Of a DNA stretch of 64,000 bases, positions 52,709 through 64,000 are shown in pieces. Source of the stretch: Actinomycetes bacterium. Lineage in GTDB: Bacteria; Actinomycetota; Actinomycetes; Propionibacteriales; Propionibacteriaceae. The stretch spans positions 248,001 through 312,000 of the forward strand of contig JAEXAS010000009.1 of assembly GCA_023458095.1 (NCBI GenBank), written 5' to 3'. The notes below the pieces were generated by a model. It worked only from the letters and a program-made list of their open reading frames with translations, was not told the origin of the DNA and made no database searches. The first letter of the stretch is position 1; each line of letters opens with the position of its first letter. The translations under genes were made by a program, and so were the position numbers.

Positions 52709-53973
52709 GCACCGAGACACAAGAAGAAAGCCCCGTTGAATACCCGGTCCTGGAAGCGCCTGCTGACGGCGTCCCTGGCGTTGTGGACACACCCGAGGCC
52801 TTGGCGGAGGCACGCCGCGCCCTACGCAGCGGAACCGGACCGATCGCCATCGACACCGAGCGCGCCCAGGGCTACCGGTATTCGGCCAAGGCCTATCTGA
52901 TTCAGCTTCGCCGCACCGGTTCTGGTACTCACCTCATCGACCCGGTCGCTTTCGAAGGCGACGGGCCCCGGGCCGACTTTTCCGAGTTCGCCGCAGAGTT
53001 GGCCGATTCGGACTGGATTCTGCACGCCGCCAGCCAGGATCTGCCCTGCCTGGCCGAAGTGCAGTTTCTGCCTCGCACTCTGTTCGACTCCGAACTCGCC
53101 GCCCGGCTGCTCAATCTGCCTCACGTGAACCTCAGCGGGCTCATGGAGACCGCCTTGGGGGTCTCTTTACTCAAGGAACATTCCGCCGCGGATTGGTCGC
53201 GTCGCCCCATCCCCGAGGACTGGCTCAACTATGCGGCTTTGGATGTCGAACGCCTCGTCGAGTTGCGCGAATGGCTGATCGAGCAACTCACCGAGGCTGA
53301 CAAACTCGAGTGGGCCACCCAGGAGTTCGCCCATTTGGCGGCGCATGCTGCCGACCCGCCGCACGCCCGCACCGATCCGTGGCGACGCACCACCGGGCTA
53401 CACACCCTGCGTTCTCCGCGCGCCCTGGGCACGGTGCGCGAGTTGTGGCTCGCCCGCGAGAAGCTTGCCCAGGACTTGGATCGGGCTCCCGGACGGGTGG
53501 TCCCCGACCGGGCGATCACAGAACTGGTGGCGCGCTTGGATGCCGATCCGTCCATCCGCCTGGGGCGGGCCCAGTTGCGCCAGGTGCGGGCCTTCAACAA
53601 TCGACTGGCATCACGCTATGAATCAACCTGGCTGGCCGCATTGAATCGGGCCGCGGAGTTGCCGGCCAGCGAACTACCCCCACGGCATCTCAGCCCGGAG
53701 GGTCCCCCGCAGCCTCGTTCCTGGGAACGCCGGTGGCCGCGCTCCTTTGAGCGCTTTTACCGGATTCGACCCGAATTGGCTGCCTTGGCCGAATCGGTCA
53801 ACGTCCCGTTGGAGAACTTGCTGTCTCCAGATCACCTGCGGCGGCTGCTGTGGGATTCTGCTGACACTCAGAACGAGGCGCAGATCGACGCCCGGCTTGC
53901 AGAGCTGGGCGCTCGGCCGTGGCAACGCGGCCTGGTCGTACCGGTTATCGCTCAGTACTGGTCAGCGGAGTAA
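52705..53973 (+). CDS. rnd: ribonuclease D / HRDC-domain 3'-5' exonuclease
   Basis: 422 aa from GTG 52705 (GGAGG nine bases upstream; ATG 52696 has no spacing). The DEDDy exonuclease domain shows GPIAIDTERAQGYRYSAKAYLIQL (Exo I), DWILHAASQDLPCL (Exo II) and LNYAALDVERLVEL (Exo III with Tyr). A helical HRDC-like region follows (WLAREKLAQDLDRAPGRVVPDRAITELV and similar). Takes part in 3' maturation of stable RNAs. Its last 29 nt overlap dxs on the opposite strand. Confidence 0.94.
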   Translation: MSTETQEESPVEYPVLEAPADGVPGVVDTPEALAEARRALRSGTGPIAIDTERAQGYRYSAKAYLIQLRRTGSGTHLIDPVAFEGDGPRADFSEFAAELADSDWILHAASQDLPCLAEVQFLPRTLFDSELAARLLNLPHVNLSGLMETALGVSLLKEHSAADWSRRPIPEDWLNYAALDVERLVELREWLIEQLTEADKLEWATQEFAHLAAHAADPPHARTDPWRRTTGLHTLRSPRALGTVRELWLAREKLAQDLDRAPGRVVPDRAITELVARLDADPSIRLGRAQLRQVRAFNNRLASRYESTWLAALNRAAELPASELPPRHLSPEGPPQPRSWERRWPRSFERFYRIRPELAALAESVNVPLENLLSPDHLRRLLWDSADTQNEAQIDARLAELGARPWQRGLVVPVIAQYWSAE

Positions 53974-55867
53974 CGCTCTCCCCCGCGGCGATCTGTTCGG
54001 TGGCATAGCGGGCCAAGTCCTGGGCGGTGAGCCCTTGCTCGACCAAAAGCTCTGCGCGCGATCCCTGCGGCAGGAACCCCGGTTTCACGCCGAACTCGCG
54101 GAAGGGGGTCGTCAGGCCCGCCGCTCGCGCCTCTTGGGCGATGCGGGCGCCGAGCCCACCCACGACCTCGCCGTCCTCCACGCTGATCGCCAACTCGTGC
54201 TCAGCCACCAACTCCAGCAGATCGGCTGAAACCGGAAGAGCCCACACCGGATCGACCACTGTGGCACCAATGCCCTGTTGATCGAGTCGTTTACCGACAT
54301 CGACGGCCATTCCACACATCTCACCGAAACCGATCACCAGGACCCGTGGCTTGGCGCTCTGGCACAGGATGTCCACATCCTTGTGCCGCTGCTTGGTGGG
54401 CAGCGGTTCAGGCAAGGTCTCTTTGGAGTATCGGATCACGGTTGGGGCGTCATCGATGGCCACAGCCAGGCGCAGAGCTTCGTTCAAGCGCTGCTCGTCG
54501 CGAGGCGCAGCCAGGCGCAGTCCCGGGACCAGGCCCATCAGCGAGCTATCCCACACCCCGTGATGGCTGGCACCGTCCGGCCCGGTGATCCCAGCTCGGT
54601 CCAACACGAAGGTCACTCCCAGGCCGTGCAGGCCCACATCCATCAGAACCTGGTCGAAAGCCCGGTTCAGGAAGGTCGCATACACCGCCACCACCGGATG
54701 CAGATCGCCGGTCGCCATGCCTGCCGCGGAGGTCACCGCATGCTGTTCGGCGATGCCCACATCAAAGACCCGGTCGGGAAACAGCCGCGCGAACCGGCCC
54801 AGTCCGGTGGGATGCAGCATCGCTGCCGTGATCGCCACCACCGAGTCGTCGGTAGCGGCGATGCGGGCCAGCTCATCGCCGAAGGCGTCCGTCCAGGTAC
54901 GACCCCGGCACACCAGGGGTTCGCCGGTGTCACTATCGATCACCCCCACGGCGTGGAATCGATCCTGCTCGTTTTCCTCCGCAGCCCGGAATCCCCGACC
55001 CTTCTCGGTGATGCAGTGCACTAGCACCGGGCCAGCGAACTGCTTGGCCTGATGGAGGGCGAGTTCGGTGGCGGCGATGTCATGGCCGTTGATCGGTCCG
55101 ACGTACTTCAGGCCAAGATCGGAGAACATTCCTTGCGGAACCAGCACGTCCTTCACGCCGGTCTTCAGGCCGTGCATCAGCCCGTAGATCATCGGGCCGA
55201 TCACCGGCGCTGCCAGCACCTTGTCTTTGATTCCGCGCAGCAGCCGCTCATAGCGCCGGTCGGTACGAATCGCGGAAAGTTGCTGGCCCAGGCCCGAAAG
55301 CTGAGTGGCCAGGCCACCCACCGTCGGGGTGTAGGACCGGCCGTTGTCGTTGACGACGATGACCAGCCGCTCGTCTTCCCCCACCGAGATGTTGTTCAGG
55401 CCTTCCCAGGCCATTCCGCCGGTGAGCGCACCGTCCCCGATGACGGCCACCACCCACCGTTCCTCGCCGCGCAGCCGGTAGGCCTTGGCCAGGCCATCAG
55501 CCCACGACAAGGACGTCGATGCATGCGAGTTCTCGACCCAGTCATGCTCGGATTCCGAGCGGCTGGGATAGCCCGACAATCCGTGGCGCTGTCGCAGCGT
55601 GGGAAAGCGGGACTGGCGTCCGGTAATGATCTTGTGAACGTAGCTTTGGTGACCGGTATCGAAGATGATCGCATCTTTCGGCGACTCGAACACCCGGTGC
55701 AGGGCAATGGTCAACTCGACCACCCCCAGGTTCGGCCCCAGGTGGCCACCCGTGCGACTGACATTCTCGATCAGGAAGGTCCGGATCTCATCGCACAACT
55801 GCGCCAACTCATCCGCCGAAAGCCCCTGCAGATCAGCAGGTCCCGTGATCGTGTTCAGCAAAGCCAC
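53945..55867 (-). CDS. dxs: 1-deoxy-D-xylulose-5-phosphate synthase
   Basis: 640 aa. ThDP enzyme of the MEP isoprenoid pathway: GHLGPNLGVVELTIALH near the start, FDTGHQSYVHKIITGR, the ThDP motif GDGALTGGMAWEGLNN, VVNDNGRSY and C-terminal transketolase domain (VFDVGIAEQHAVTSAAGMA, ...GIGATVVDP). Condenses pyruvate and glyceraldehyde-3-phosphate to DXP, feeding the polyprenyl phosphates used by ppm1. Start ATG 55867 is clear. Confidence 0.97.
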   Translation of the reverse strand: MALLNTITGPADLQGLSADELAQLCDEIRTFLIENVSRTGGHLGPNLGVVELTIALHRVFESPKDAIIFDTGHQSYVHKIITGRQSRFPTLRQRHGLSGYPSRSESEHDWVENSHASTSLSWADGLAKAYRLRGEERWVVAVIGDGALTGGMAWEGLNNISVGEDERLVIVVNDNGRSYTPTVGGLATQLSGLGQQLSAIRTDRRYERLLRGIKDKVLAAPVIGPMIYGLMHGLKTGVKDVLVPQGMFSDLGLKYVGPINGHDIAATELALHQAKQFAGPVLVHCITEKGRGFRAAEENEQDRFHAVGVIDSDTGEPLVCRGRTWTDAFGDELARIAATDDSVVAITAAMLHPTGLGRFARLFPDRVFDVGIAEQHAVTSAAGMATGDLHPVVAVYATFLNRAFDQVLMDVGLHGLGVTFVLDRAGITGPDGASHHGVWDSSLMGLVPGLRLAAPRDEQRLNEALRLAVAIDDAPTVIRYSKETLPEPLPTKQRHKDVDILCQSAKPRVLVIGFGEMCGMAVDVGKRLDQQGIGATVVDPVWALPVSADLLELVAEHELAISVEDGEVVGGLGARIAQEARAAGLTTPFREFGVKPGFLPQGSRAELLVEQGLTAQDLARYATEQIAAGESVTPLTSTER

Positions 55868-55903
55868 TTGTCGAGTCTACGTCACCGCAACGCCGGGACG
55901 TGC

Positions 55904-56410
55904 TCACCCACTGACATACCACCAGACCATGGCCACCACCGAAGCAACCGCCAAGGCGATGACACCACCACGCTGCCAACTGCGGGCCTGGGGGCCCTTG
56001 TCCCAATCCGCGCTCAACAGTGCAGCGGCAGCCGGCGTCAGCAGCGCCGCCACCCACCACCACCACTGGTCGATCGAGTCCACCGCGACCCACAGTCCCG
56101 CCAGAGACCACATGGTCACGATCAGCCACCAGTCCAACTTCAGCCAGAGCGCGACCGGAATCAGGGCGAGCAGGAAGGCGAAATAGGACACCCAGATCGC
56201 CCAGCCCAACTTGCAGTCACCCGCGCTGGTCACAGTGGGGCTGGCGCACATCGCCGCGGCGACGCTGCTGTTGGCGATCACCACGGCGACCGCGGCGACC
56301 ACCACGGCCAGCAGGCTGGAGAGGTAGGTCCAAGCGACCCGCGCTGAGACGGGCATCACAGCAAAATCGCTGCGAGAGATCGGTGCAGAACGCGCCTGAC
56401 GCTTGGACAC
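55904..56410 (-). CDS. small integral membrane protein
   Basis: 168 aa with about four or five transmembrane segments, one very Trp-rich (IDQWWWWVAALLTPAAAALLSADW). A basic N-terminus and a cytoplasmic RSWQRG loop fix the orientation. No family recognised. It lies 12 bp after acn and 36 bp before dxs on the same strand, so could be in either transcript. Confidence 0.75.
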   Translation of the reverse strand: MSKRQARSAPISRSDFAVMPVSARVAWTYLSSLLAVVVAAVAVVIANSSVAAAMCASPTVTSAGDCKLGWAIWVSYFAFLLALIPVALWLKLDWWLIVTMWSLAGLWVAVDSIDQWWWWVAALLTPAAAALLSADWDKGPQARSWQRGGVIALAVASVVAMVWWYVSG

Positions 56411-56422
56411 CCCTCCAGGTTC

Positions 56423-59095
<2,673 letters not shown>

Positions 59096-59117
59096 GGGGC
59101 CTCCCGTTTGCCTCCGA

Positions 59118-59139
59118 AATATCTCGATATCAAGATATT
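59118..59139. promoter_or_regulatory. palindromic operator candidate upstream of acn
   Basis: 22-bp near-perfect palindrome: arms AATATCT and AGATATT around a central GATATC with one symmetric mismatch pair. Ends 23 bp before the acn start, AT-rich in a GC-rich genome. Placed over the likely transcription start, so binding would repress. Confidence 0.6.
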
Positions 59140-59271
59140 ACCCGACTTGATGGACCGAGACTAGCTTGCTCGACCCCGACTGGACGACCATGGGACGACA
59201 TTACGCATTGGTGACCACGAGCGCCGCGTAGTAACGCGTGGCGGCGCTACCGAGCCCCGCGTCTGGGCTTG

Positions 59272-60402
59272 TCACCGGGACTTCAGGATCGCAACGCACT
59301 CGATGTGATGAGTGAGCGGGAACAAGTCGAAGGCGGTCACCGCAGCCACCTCGTAGCCCACCTGAATGGCTTGGCGCAGGTCCCGACCCAGCGCGGCCGG
59401 GTCACAGGCCACGTAGGCCACCGCTCTCGGACTACGGCCCAGCACGGCGGCCATCACGTCGGTCCCGGCACCACTACGCGGTGGATCCAACACAGCCAGA
59501 TCCAGCGTGGTCGGCAATCGATCCACCAGCGTGGCTACATCGCCGGCCAAGAAGGACCCCGATGGCACATTGTGCCGAGCCAACTCCACCGCGGTGCGGT
59601 CGCCTTCGATCCCCAAAACCGACACTCCAGCGTCGGCCATCGCCCCGGCGAACAATCCCACGCCGCAATACAGGTCGGCAGCCAGCTCGCCGTCGTGCGG
59701 TTCCAGGCCCTCCATAACAGCGGCGGTGAGTACCTCTGGAGCCCGGACATGCGCCTGCCAGAAGCCGTCCAGGTCCACCTCGAAGGATCGGCCGCCCACG
59801 TCCTGACGGACCCGATCGTGAGACCCCGCCGGGGCGAAGACGGTGCCACTGTCGGCGGCCACGGCCAGAAGCTCCGTTCCGGGCGACCAGGGCGGCGGCA
59901 CCGCAAGGGATTCGCAGGCCAACAGACAGCCCTGCTCGGGCAGCGCCACAACCCGGGTGGAGCGGTGAGCCCGCAAGCCCGCCTGGCCTTGCGCGTTGTA
60001 GTGGTAGCGCATCCGGCTGCGCCACCCGAAGGGCGTCGGGTCGACGGGCACTACCTCGGCGGTGAACTCGATGCCGGCCAGATGGCGGAGTTGCTCGGCC
60101 ACCACCGCACCTTTGAGTTGGCGAACCCGTTCGACACTCAGATGCTGAAAGTCACAGCCGCCGCAGCGGCCCGCGACCGGGCACGGCGGCGTCACCCGGT
60201 GACTGCTGGGCTGATGCACCGCGATGGTCTCGCCGCGAGCAAATCTGCGGTTGGTCTCGGTGATGCGGACATCGACGACTTCACCGGTGTCGCTGCCTCG
60301 AACGAAGATGACCTGGCCCTCGTAGCGGGCCACGAAGTGTCCACCGTGGGCGACGGCCCCGACCTGGATGCCGGTCAGCAGGTCACCGACGGCCACACTC
60401 AT
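59272..60402 (-). CDS. TRAM-domain class I SAM-dependent RNA methyltransferase (TrmA/RlmD-like)
   Basis: 376 aa. N-terminal TRAM RNA-binding domain (2-50, GDLLTGIQVGAVAHGGHFVARYEG), an Fe-S-type cysteine set (CPVAGRCGGCDFQHL and a later Cys), a Rossmann fold with ADLYCGVGLFAGAMAD, and the catalytic YVACDPAALGRDL and DPPRSG loops. Makes m5U in rRNA or tRNA. Its start overlaps the APC permease stop (ATGA), the arrangement of Rv2689c/Rv2690c in mycobacteria. Confidence 0.93.
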   Translation of the reverse strand: MSVAVGDLLTGIQVGAVAHGGHFVARYEGQVIFVRGSDTGEVVDVRITETNRRFARGETIAVHQPSSHRVTPPCPVAGRCGGCDFQHLSVERVRQLKGAVVAEQLRHLAGIEFTAEVVPVDPTPFGWRSRMRYHYNAQGQAGLRAHRSTRVVALPEQGCLLACESLAVPPPWSPGTELLAVAADSGTVFAPAGSHDRVRQDVGGRSFEVDLDGFWQAHVRAPEVLTAAVMEGLEPHDGELAADLYCGVGLFAGAMADAGVSVLGIEGDRTAVELARHNVPSGSFLAGDVATLVDRLPTTLDLAVLDPPRSGAGTDVMAAVLGRSPRAVAYVACDPAALGRDLRQAIQVGYEVAAVTAFDLFPLTHHIECVAILKSR

Positions 60403-62441
60403 GGTTTGCGTTCCGGATCGATGTAGTCACCCAGCCGCACCTGACCTTGGCCCGGACGTCGCCAGGCCGCGGCAGTATGACGTTCGGCCCGGTTCTGGGC
60501 GTACTTGGAGGAGGCCAACTGGTAGGGCACCGACGTGACCATCACGCCCTGCATGAAGTTCAAGCGGGTGCGCACGATCAGACCGGTCTGGTTGTGCAGC
60601 AACTGCTCCCACCAGTGACCCACGATGTACTCGGGGATATAGACGCACACCACATCGCGCGGGTTGTCGGAGCGAATCCCGCGGACGTAGTTGATGAACG
60701 GCCCGGTCACCTCCCGATACGGCGAGGCGATGACCTTCAGGGCCAGGTCGAGTCCCTGCTCGTCCCACTGATCGACGATGCGCTTGGTTTCGGCATCATC
60801 GACCGACACCACGACAGCTTCAATGCTGCTAGCGCGGGTCGCCCGGGCGAAGTTCACCGCGCGCATCGTCGGCTTGTTGATCTCTTGGACCAGGATGACC
60901 GCACGAACCCGACTGGGCAACAACCGTGCGTCGGCGGGGCCGACCGCGGTCTCGGTGGCGACCTTGCGATAGTGCTGTTTGATGGCTCGCATCAGCAGGA
61001 ACACCGCAGCCATGGCCAGCACCGCGAGGTAGGCGCCATAGATGAACTTCGAGGCCAACACGATGATCAGCACCACACCGGTCCCGGTCAATCCGACGGC
61101 GTTGATGATGCGAGAGCGCTTCATCTTTCGGCGAATCTTGGGGTCCTTCTCCGTCTTGAGATGCCGCGTCCAGTGCCGGGTCATGCCGAACTGGCTCACT
61201 GTGAAGGAGACGAACACGCCGACCACATACAACTGGATCAGCGCGGTGACATTGGCGTTGAAGGCCAACACCAGGCCGATCGCGGCCAGCGCGAGTACCA
61301 GGATTCCATTGGAGTAGGCCAGCCGATCGCCGCGGGTGTGGAGCATGCGCGGCAGGAATCCGTCCCGGGCCAGGATCGAGCCCAGGACCGGAAAGCCGTT
61401 GAAGGCGGTGTTGGCCGCGAGGAACAGGATCACCATGGTGGCGGTGATCACGAAGAAGAATCCCAAGGGGAACTGATCGAAGACGGTGTGCGCCAGTTGC
61501 CCCATGACCGTTTCGTGGGCCACATCGGCGGGCACGCCGTTTTGTTCGAAGTGCGAGTTCCCGTCCGGATCGATCATCTTCAGCCCGGTGAGGTTCGCAA
61601 GCCAGATGATTCCGCCGAACATCGAGATCGCGACCAGTCCCAGCAGCGCCAGCGTGGTGGCGGCGTTGCGACTCTTCGGCTCACGGAAGGCCGGCACACC
61701 GTTGGAGATAGCCTCCACCCCGGTGAGGGCGGCCGATCCCGAAGAGAATGCCCGCGCCAGCAATGCCGCCATCGCCAGACCGATGAACGGTTCATAGTCC
61801 GGCGACCCCACGACGTCATAGGCGGCGGTCGCGACCCTCAGTTGTTCTCCCAGACCGAAAATCCGGAACAGTCCCCACGCGGTCATGCCAAGCACCGCGA
61901 TCATGAAGCCATAGGTCGGGATGGCGAAGAAGGAACCCGACTCGCGCACCCCGCGCAGATTCATGGCCATCAGAGCCAAGACCACTCCAGCGGCCCACAG
62001 GCCCTCGTGGCCGGCCAGGAAGGGGAACATGGCCTTCGCGTTTTGAACCCCCGAGGAGACCGACACTGCGACGGTCAGCACGTAGTCGACCAACAAAGCG
62101 CTCGCCACGATCATCCCGGCGGTCTGGCCCAGGTTGACCGTGGCCACTTCGTAGTCACCGCCACCGGAAGGATAGGCGTGGACGGTTTGCCGATAAGACA
62201 TGATCACCAGCAGCATGACGATGGCCACCATCAAGGCGATCTGCCAGGAGAACGCAAAGCCGGCCATGCCAGCCAGGGACAGCGTCAGCAGGATCTCGTC
62301 GGGGGCATAGGCCACCGAACTCAATGCGTCCGAGGCGAAGACAGGAAGGGCGATTCGCTTGGGTAGCAGCGTCTCCCCCAGTTGGGTGCTCGCGAGTTTG
62401 CGGCCAACCAACATGCGCTTCACAAAGTCGGTGACGTTCAC
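60399..62441 (-). CDS. APC-superfamily permease
   Basis: 680 aa from GTG 62441 (AAGG about 10 nt upstream); the further start at 62462 lacks support. About twelve transmembrane segments, then a cytoplasmic C-terminal region of about 200 residues (from near residue 480) with no membrane segments. APC signature: LPVFASDALSSVAYAPDEILLTLSLAG, HAYPSGGGDYEVAT, RAFSSGSAALTGVEAISNGVPAFR. Head-to-head with two TrkA-type genes, an arrangement conserved in actinobacteria (Rv2690c-Rv2692), which suggests a cation or amino-acid uptake system regulated by the TrkA proteins. Confidence 0.9.
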   Translation of the reverse strand: MNVTDFVKRMLVGRKLASTQLGETLLPKRIALPVFASDALSSVAYAPDEILLTLSLAGMAGFAFSWQIALMVAIVMLLVIMSYRQTVHAYPSGGGDYEVATVNLGQTAGMIVASALLVDYVLTVAVSVSSGVQNAKAMFPFLAGHEGLWAAGVVLALMAMNLRGVRESGSFFAIPTYGFMIAVLGMTAWGLFRIFGLGEQLRVATAAYDVVGSPDYEPFIGLAMAALLARAFSSGSAALTGVEAISNGVPAFREPKSRNAATTLALLGLVAISMFGGIIWLANLTGLKMIDPDGNSHFEQNGVPADVAHETVMGQLAHTVFDQFPLGFFFVITATMVILFLAANTAFNGFPVLGSILARDGFLPRMLHTRGDRLAYSNGILVLALAAIGLVLAFNANVTALIQLYVVGVFVSFTVSQFGMTRHWTRHLKTEKDPKIRRKMKRSRIINAVGLTGTGVVLIIVLASKFIYGAYLAVLAMAAVFLLMRAIKQHYRKVATETAVGPADARLLPSRVRAVILVQEINKPTMRAVNFARATRASSIEAVVVSVDDAETKRIVDQWDEQGLDLALKVIASPYREVTGPFINYVRGIRSDNPRDVVCVYIPEYIVGHWWEQLLHNQTGLIVRTRLNFMQGVMVTSVPYQLASSKYAQNRAERHTAAAWRRPGQGQVRLGDYIDPERKP

Positions 62442-62595
62442 GACTGAGAACCTTATGCCCAATCGGCGCCTTGCGCGGTCGAAGTGGCATCGCGAAACAC
62501 CGACGAGCCACAGCGCAGCCAGGTCACCTTCGCCGGGTTCGGATTGATAGGGTCACCCCTGTCAGGTCAATGACGGCGCTTTGGAGGCAACGACG

Positions 62596-63258
62596 ATGCA
62601 TATCGTCATCATGGGCTGCGGACGCGTGGGGTCCTCCCTGGCGCGCGCCCTGGAACGGCGAGGCCATTCGGTGGCCGTAATCGATCTGGTTCAGGATTCC
62701 TTTCGACGTCTGGGCCCCGAATTTCAAGGCAAGACCGTCAAGGGCGTTGGTTTCGACCGCCAGGTTCTGATCCGCGCCGGCATTGAGCGTGCCGACGGAT
62801 TCGCCGCAGTGTCCAGCGGTGACAACTCCAATATCTTGGCCGCCCGAGTGGTCCGAGAGACCTTCCAGGTCACCAACGTCGTGGCCCGCATCTACGACCA
62901 GGGCCGCGCGGAGGTCTATGAGCGGCTCGGCATTCCGAGCGTGGCCACCGTCCGCTGGGCCGCCGATCAGGTGTTGCGGCGGCTTCTGCCATCAGGCTCC
63001 GAGCCGCAGTGGCGCGACCCGTCGGGAACCGTTCGGCTGATCGAAGTGCATGTGGACCCGACCTGGGTGGGCACTGTGGTAGTCGCGATGGAGGCCGCCG
63101 CGCGGTGTCGGATCCCTTTCCTGATGCGTTTCGGCACCGGGCTTGTGCCCGATGACCACACCGTGTTCCAGGACGGCGATTTGATCTACGCCGCGGTGAC
63201 CCAGGACCAGGTGAACGACGTCGAGGACATTCTCGGCGCGCCACCGGTGAAGCACTAG
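62596..63258 (+). CDS. ceoB: TrkA-type K+ uptake regulatory subunit
   Basis: 220 aa from ATG 62596 after TTGGAGG. RCK-N domain with MHIVIMGCGRVGSSLARALERRGHSVAVID, an NAD(H) site, SSGDNSNILAARVVRE, then a C-terminal RCK-C domain (LIEVHVDPTWVGTVV). Controls gating of a K+ uptake permease according to nucleotide state. Forms an operon with the next gene (12-bp spacing). Divergent from the APC permease. Confidence 0.93.
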   Translation: MHIVIMGCGRVGSSLARALERRGHSVAVIDLVQDSFRRLGPEFQGKTVKGVGFDRQVLIRAGIERADGFAAVSSGDNSNILAARVVRETFQVTNVVARIYDQGRAEVYERLGIPSVATVRWAADQVLRRLLPSGSEPQWRDPSGTVRLIEVHVDPTWVGTVVVAMEAAARCRIPFLMRFGTGLVPDDHTVFQDGDLIYAAVTQDQVNDVEDILGAPPVKH

Positions 63259-63270
63259 GAGGGCAGGCGG

Positions 63271-63945
63271 ATGCGTGTAGCCATCGCCGGAGCCGGCAAC
63301 GTCGGCCGTTCCATCGCACGAGAGTTGATCGCCAGCGGCCATCAAATTCTGCTCATCGATCGTGACCCCAACGCGATCAAGCCCGAAAGTGTGCCCGAAG
63401 CCGAATGGCTGCTGGCCGACGCCTGCGAGGTGTCCAGCCTTGACGAAGCCGGTTTGGACACCTGCGATGTGGCCATCGCCGCTACCGGGGACGACAAGGC
63501 GAACCTGGTCCACTCCCTGCTCGCCAAGACCGAGTTCGGGGTGCCCCGCACCGTGGGACGAGTGAACCACCCCTCCAACGAATGGATGTTCGACGATTTG
63601 TGGGGGGTCGACGTCGCGGTCTCGACACCGCGACTAATGTGCGCTTTGGTGGAGGAAGCGGTCACAGTGGGAGACCTCGTGCGACTGTTCAGCTTCCGAG
63701 GTGGCCACTCCAACCTGGTCGAGATGACGCTTCCGGAGGAATCGCCGCGGGTGGGCACCCGGGTCTCAGATCTGTCCCTGCCCGGTGATGCCGTGCTGGT
63801 GGCCATCATCCGGGACGGAGCAGCTCGCGCACCAGAACGGGATGCTGCCCTGGAATCCGATGACGAGCTGCTGTTCCTGGCACCGGCCGAATGTGAGCCC
63901 CAGCTGGCTCAGTACCTGATGCCGAAGGTGCCTCGCGAGGCCTGA
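63271..63945 (+). CDS. ceoC: TrkA-type K+ uptake regulatory subunit
   Basis: 224 aa from ATG 63271 after AGGAGGG. RCK-N with MRVAIAGAGNVGRSIARELIASGHQILLIDRDP and AATGDDKANLVHSLLAKTEFG, followed by an RCK-C domain (LVEMTLPEESPRVGTRVSDL). Paralog of the preceding gene; such pairs are thought to act as a hetero-oligomer. Complete within the window. Confidence 0.92.
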   Translation: MRVAIAGAGNVGRSIARELIASGHQILLIDRDPNAIKPESVPEAEWLLADACEVSSLDEAGLDTCDVAIAATGDDKANLVHSLLAKTEFGVPRTVGRVNHPSNEWMFDDLWGVDVAVSTPRLMCALVEEAVTVGDLVRLFSFRGGHSNLVEMTLPEESPRVGTRVSDLSLPGDAVLVAIIRDGAARAPERDAALESDDELLFLAPAECEPQLAQYLMPKVPREA

Positions 63946-64000
63946 TCAGTCGGCGATGAGGTCATAACGGGGGTTGTACAAGGAGCGGTTGCCGTCGACG
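63946..64000 (-). CDS. C-terminal end of an unidentified protein (cut by window edge)
   Basis: Seventeen in-frame codons then TGA (63946-63948 on the plus strand as TCA), reading NRSLYNPRYDLIAD at the C-terminus, 1 nt from the stop of the convergent ceoC gene. In mycobacteria a membrane protein (Rv2693c) occupies this place. Too short to name. Confidence 0.45.
   Translation of the reverse strand, partial: VDGNRSLYNPRYDLIAD

Noticed and set aside
60447..62366. 639-codon plus-strand frame antisense to the APC permease
   Set aside because: Gln/His/Arg-rich shadow frame; permease is certain.

Overview
The window is high-GC DNA with closely packed genes on both strands. It reads as the chromosome of an actinobacterium, most likely a member of the Propionibacteriaceae. 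RbpA, a GarA/OdhI-type FHA protein, an Lnt-Ppm1 pair and a MetX-MetW pair point to Actinobacteria. A pyrophosphate-type phosphofructokinase (GGDD motif) and a giant 2-hydroxyacyl-CoA dehydratase activase point to a propionibacterium-like facultative or anaerobic lifestyle. The taxonomic call is an inference from gene content only.

Layout. 1-6.4 kb is an accessory region. It holds the end of a DNA methyltransferase gene and a GHKL ATPase that also appears to carry a PD-(D/E)XK nuclease-like core, together a candidate restriction-modification or defence pair. A degenerate tRNA-Pro(GGG)-like sequence follows, then a nest of IS481-type remnants, one of which is split by an apparently intact IS3-family element. 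6.4-19 kb is ordinary chromosome: a cytidylate-kinase-like protein, a P-loop protein without the P-loop lysine, AI-2E and DMT transporters, HdeD-like and YqeY proteins, metX-metW, a FEN-type exonuclease, lnt-ppm1-fxsA, rbpA, and a glycerophosphodiesterase with an MFS permease. 19-28.5 kb holds pdxY, an XRE-MurA fusion divergent from lpd across a palindromic operator, a cassette of envelope proteins of unknown function, a tiny Flp pilin gene, and a satD-membrane protein-HD hydrolase operon with its own palindrome.

28.6-38.8 kb carries the 1446-residue activase, a YciO-type protein, two PLP aminotransferases, an orphan TadE-like protein, PPi-PFK and a YihY protein. 38.8-45.3 kb is the conserved actinobacterial block gcvP / MerR / bifunctional nuclease / MerR / FHA (GarA) / gcvH / CDP-alcohol phosphatidyltransferase. 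It links glycine cleavage to FHA-based control of the TCA cycle. HIT, thrS and a LuxR-type regulator follow. Four tRNA genes (Gly, Cys, Val, Val) lie at 48.95-49.36 kb.

49.8-64 kb carries a CbiX-like protein, PPK2, MsrB, DUF3000, RNase D, dxs, aconitase behind a palindrome, and the conserved RNA methyltransferase / APC permease / two TrkA-type subunit block. A gene on the minus strand is cut by the right edge. Central metabolism genes in the window (lpd, acn, gcvP, gcvH, GarA, pfp) are scattered rather than in one operon. Several operons use 4-nt ATGA or GTGA stop-start overlaps. The most unusual parts are the 0-6 kb island, the XRE-MurA fusion with its palindrome, the zinc-ribbon GarA protein and the uncharacterised envelope cassette at 23-26 kb.
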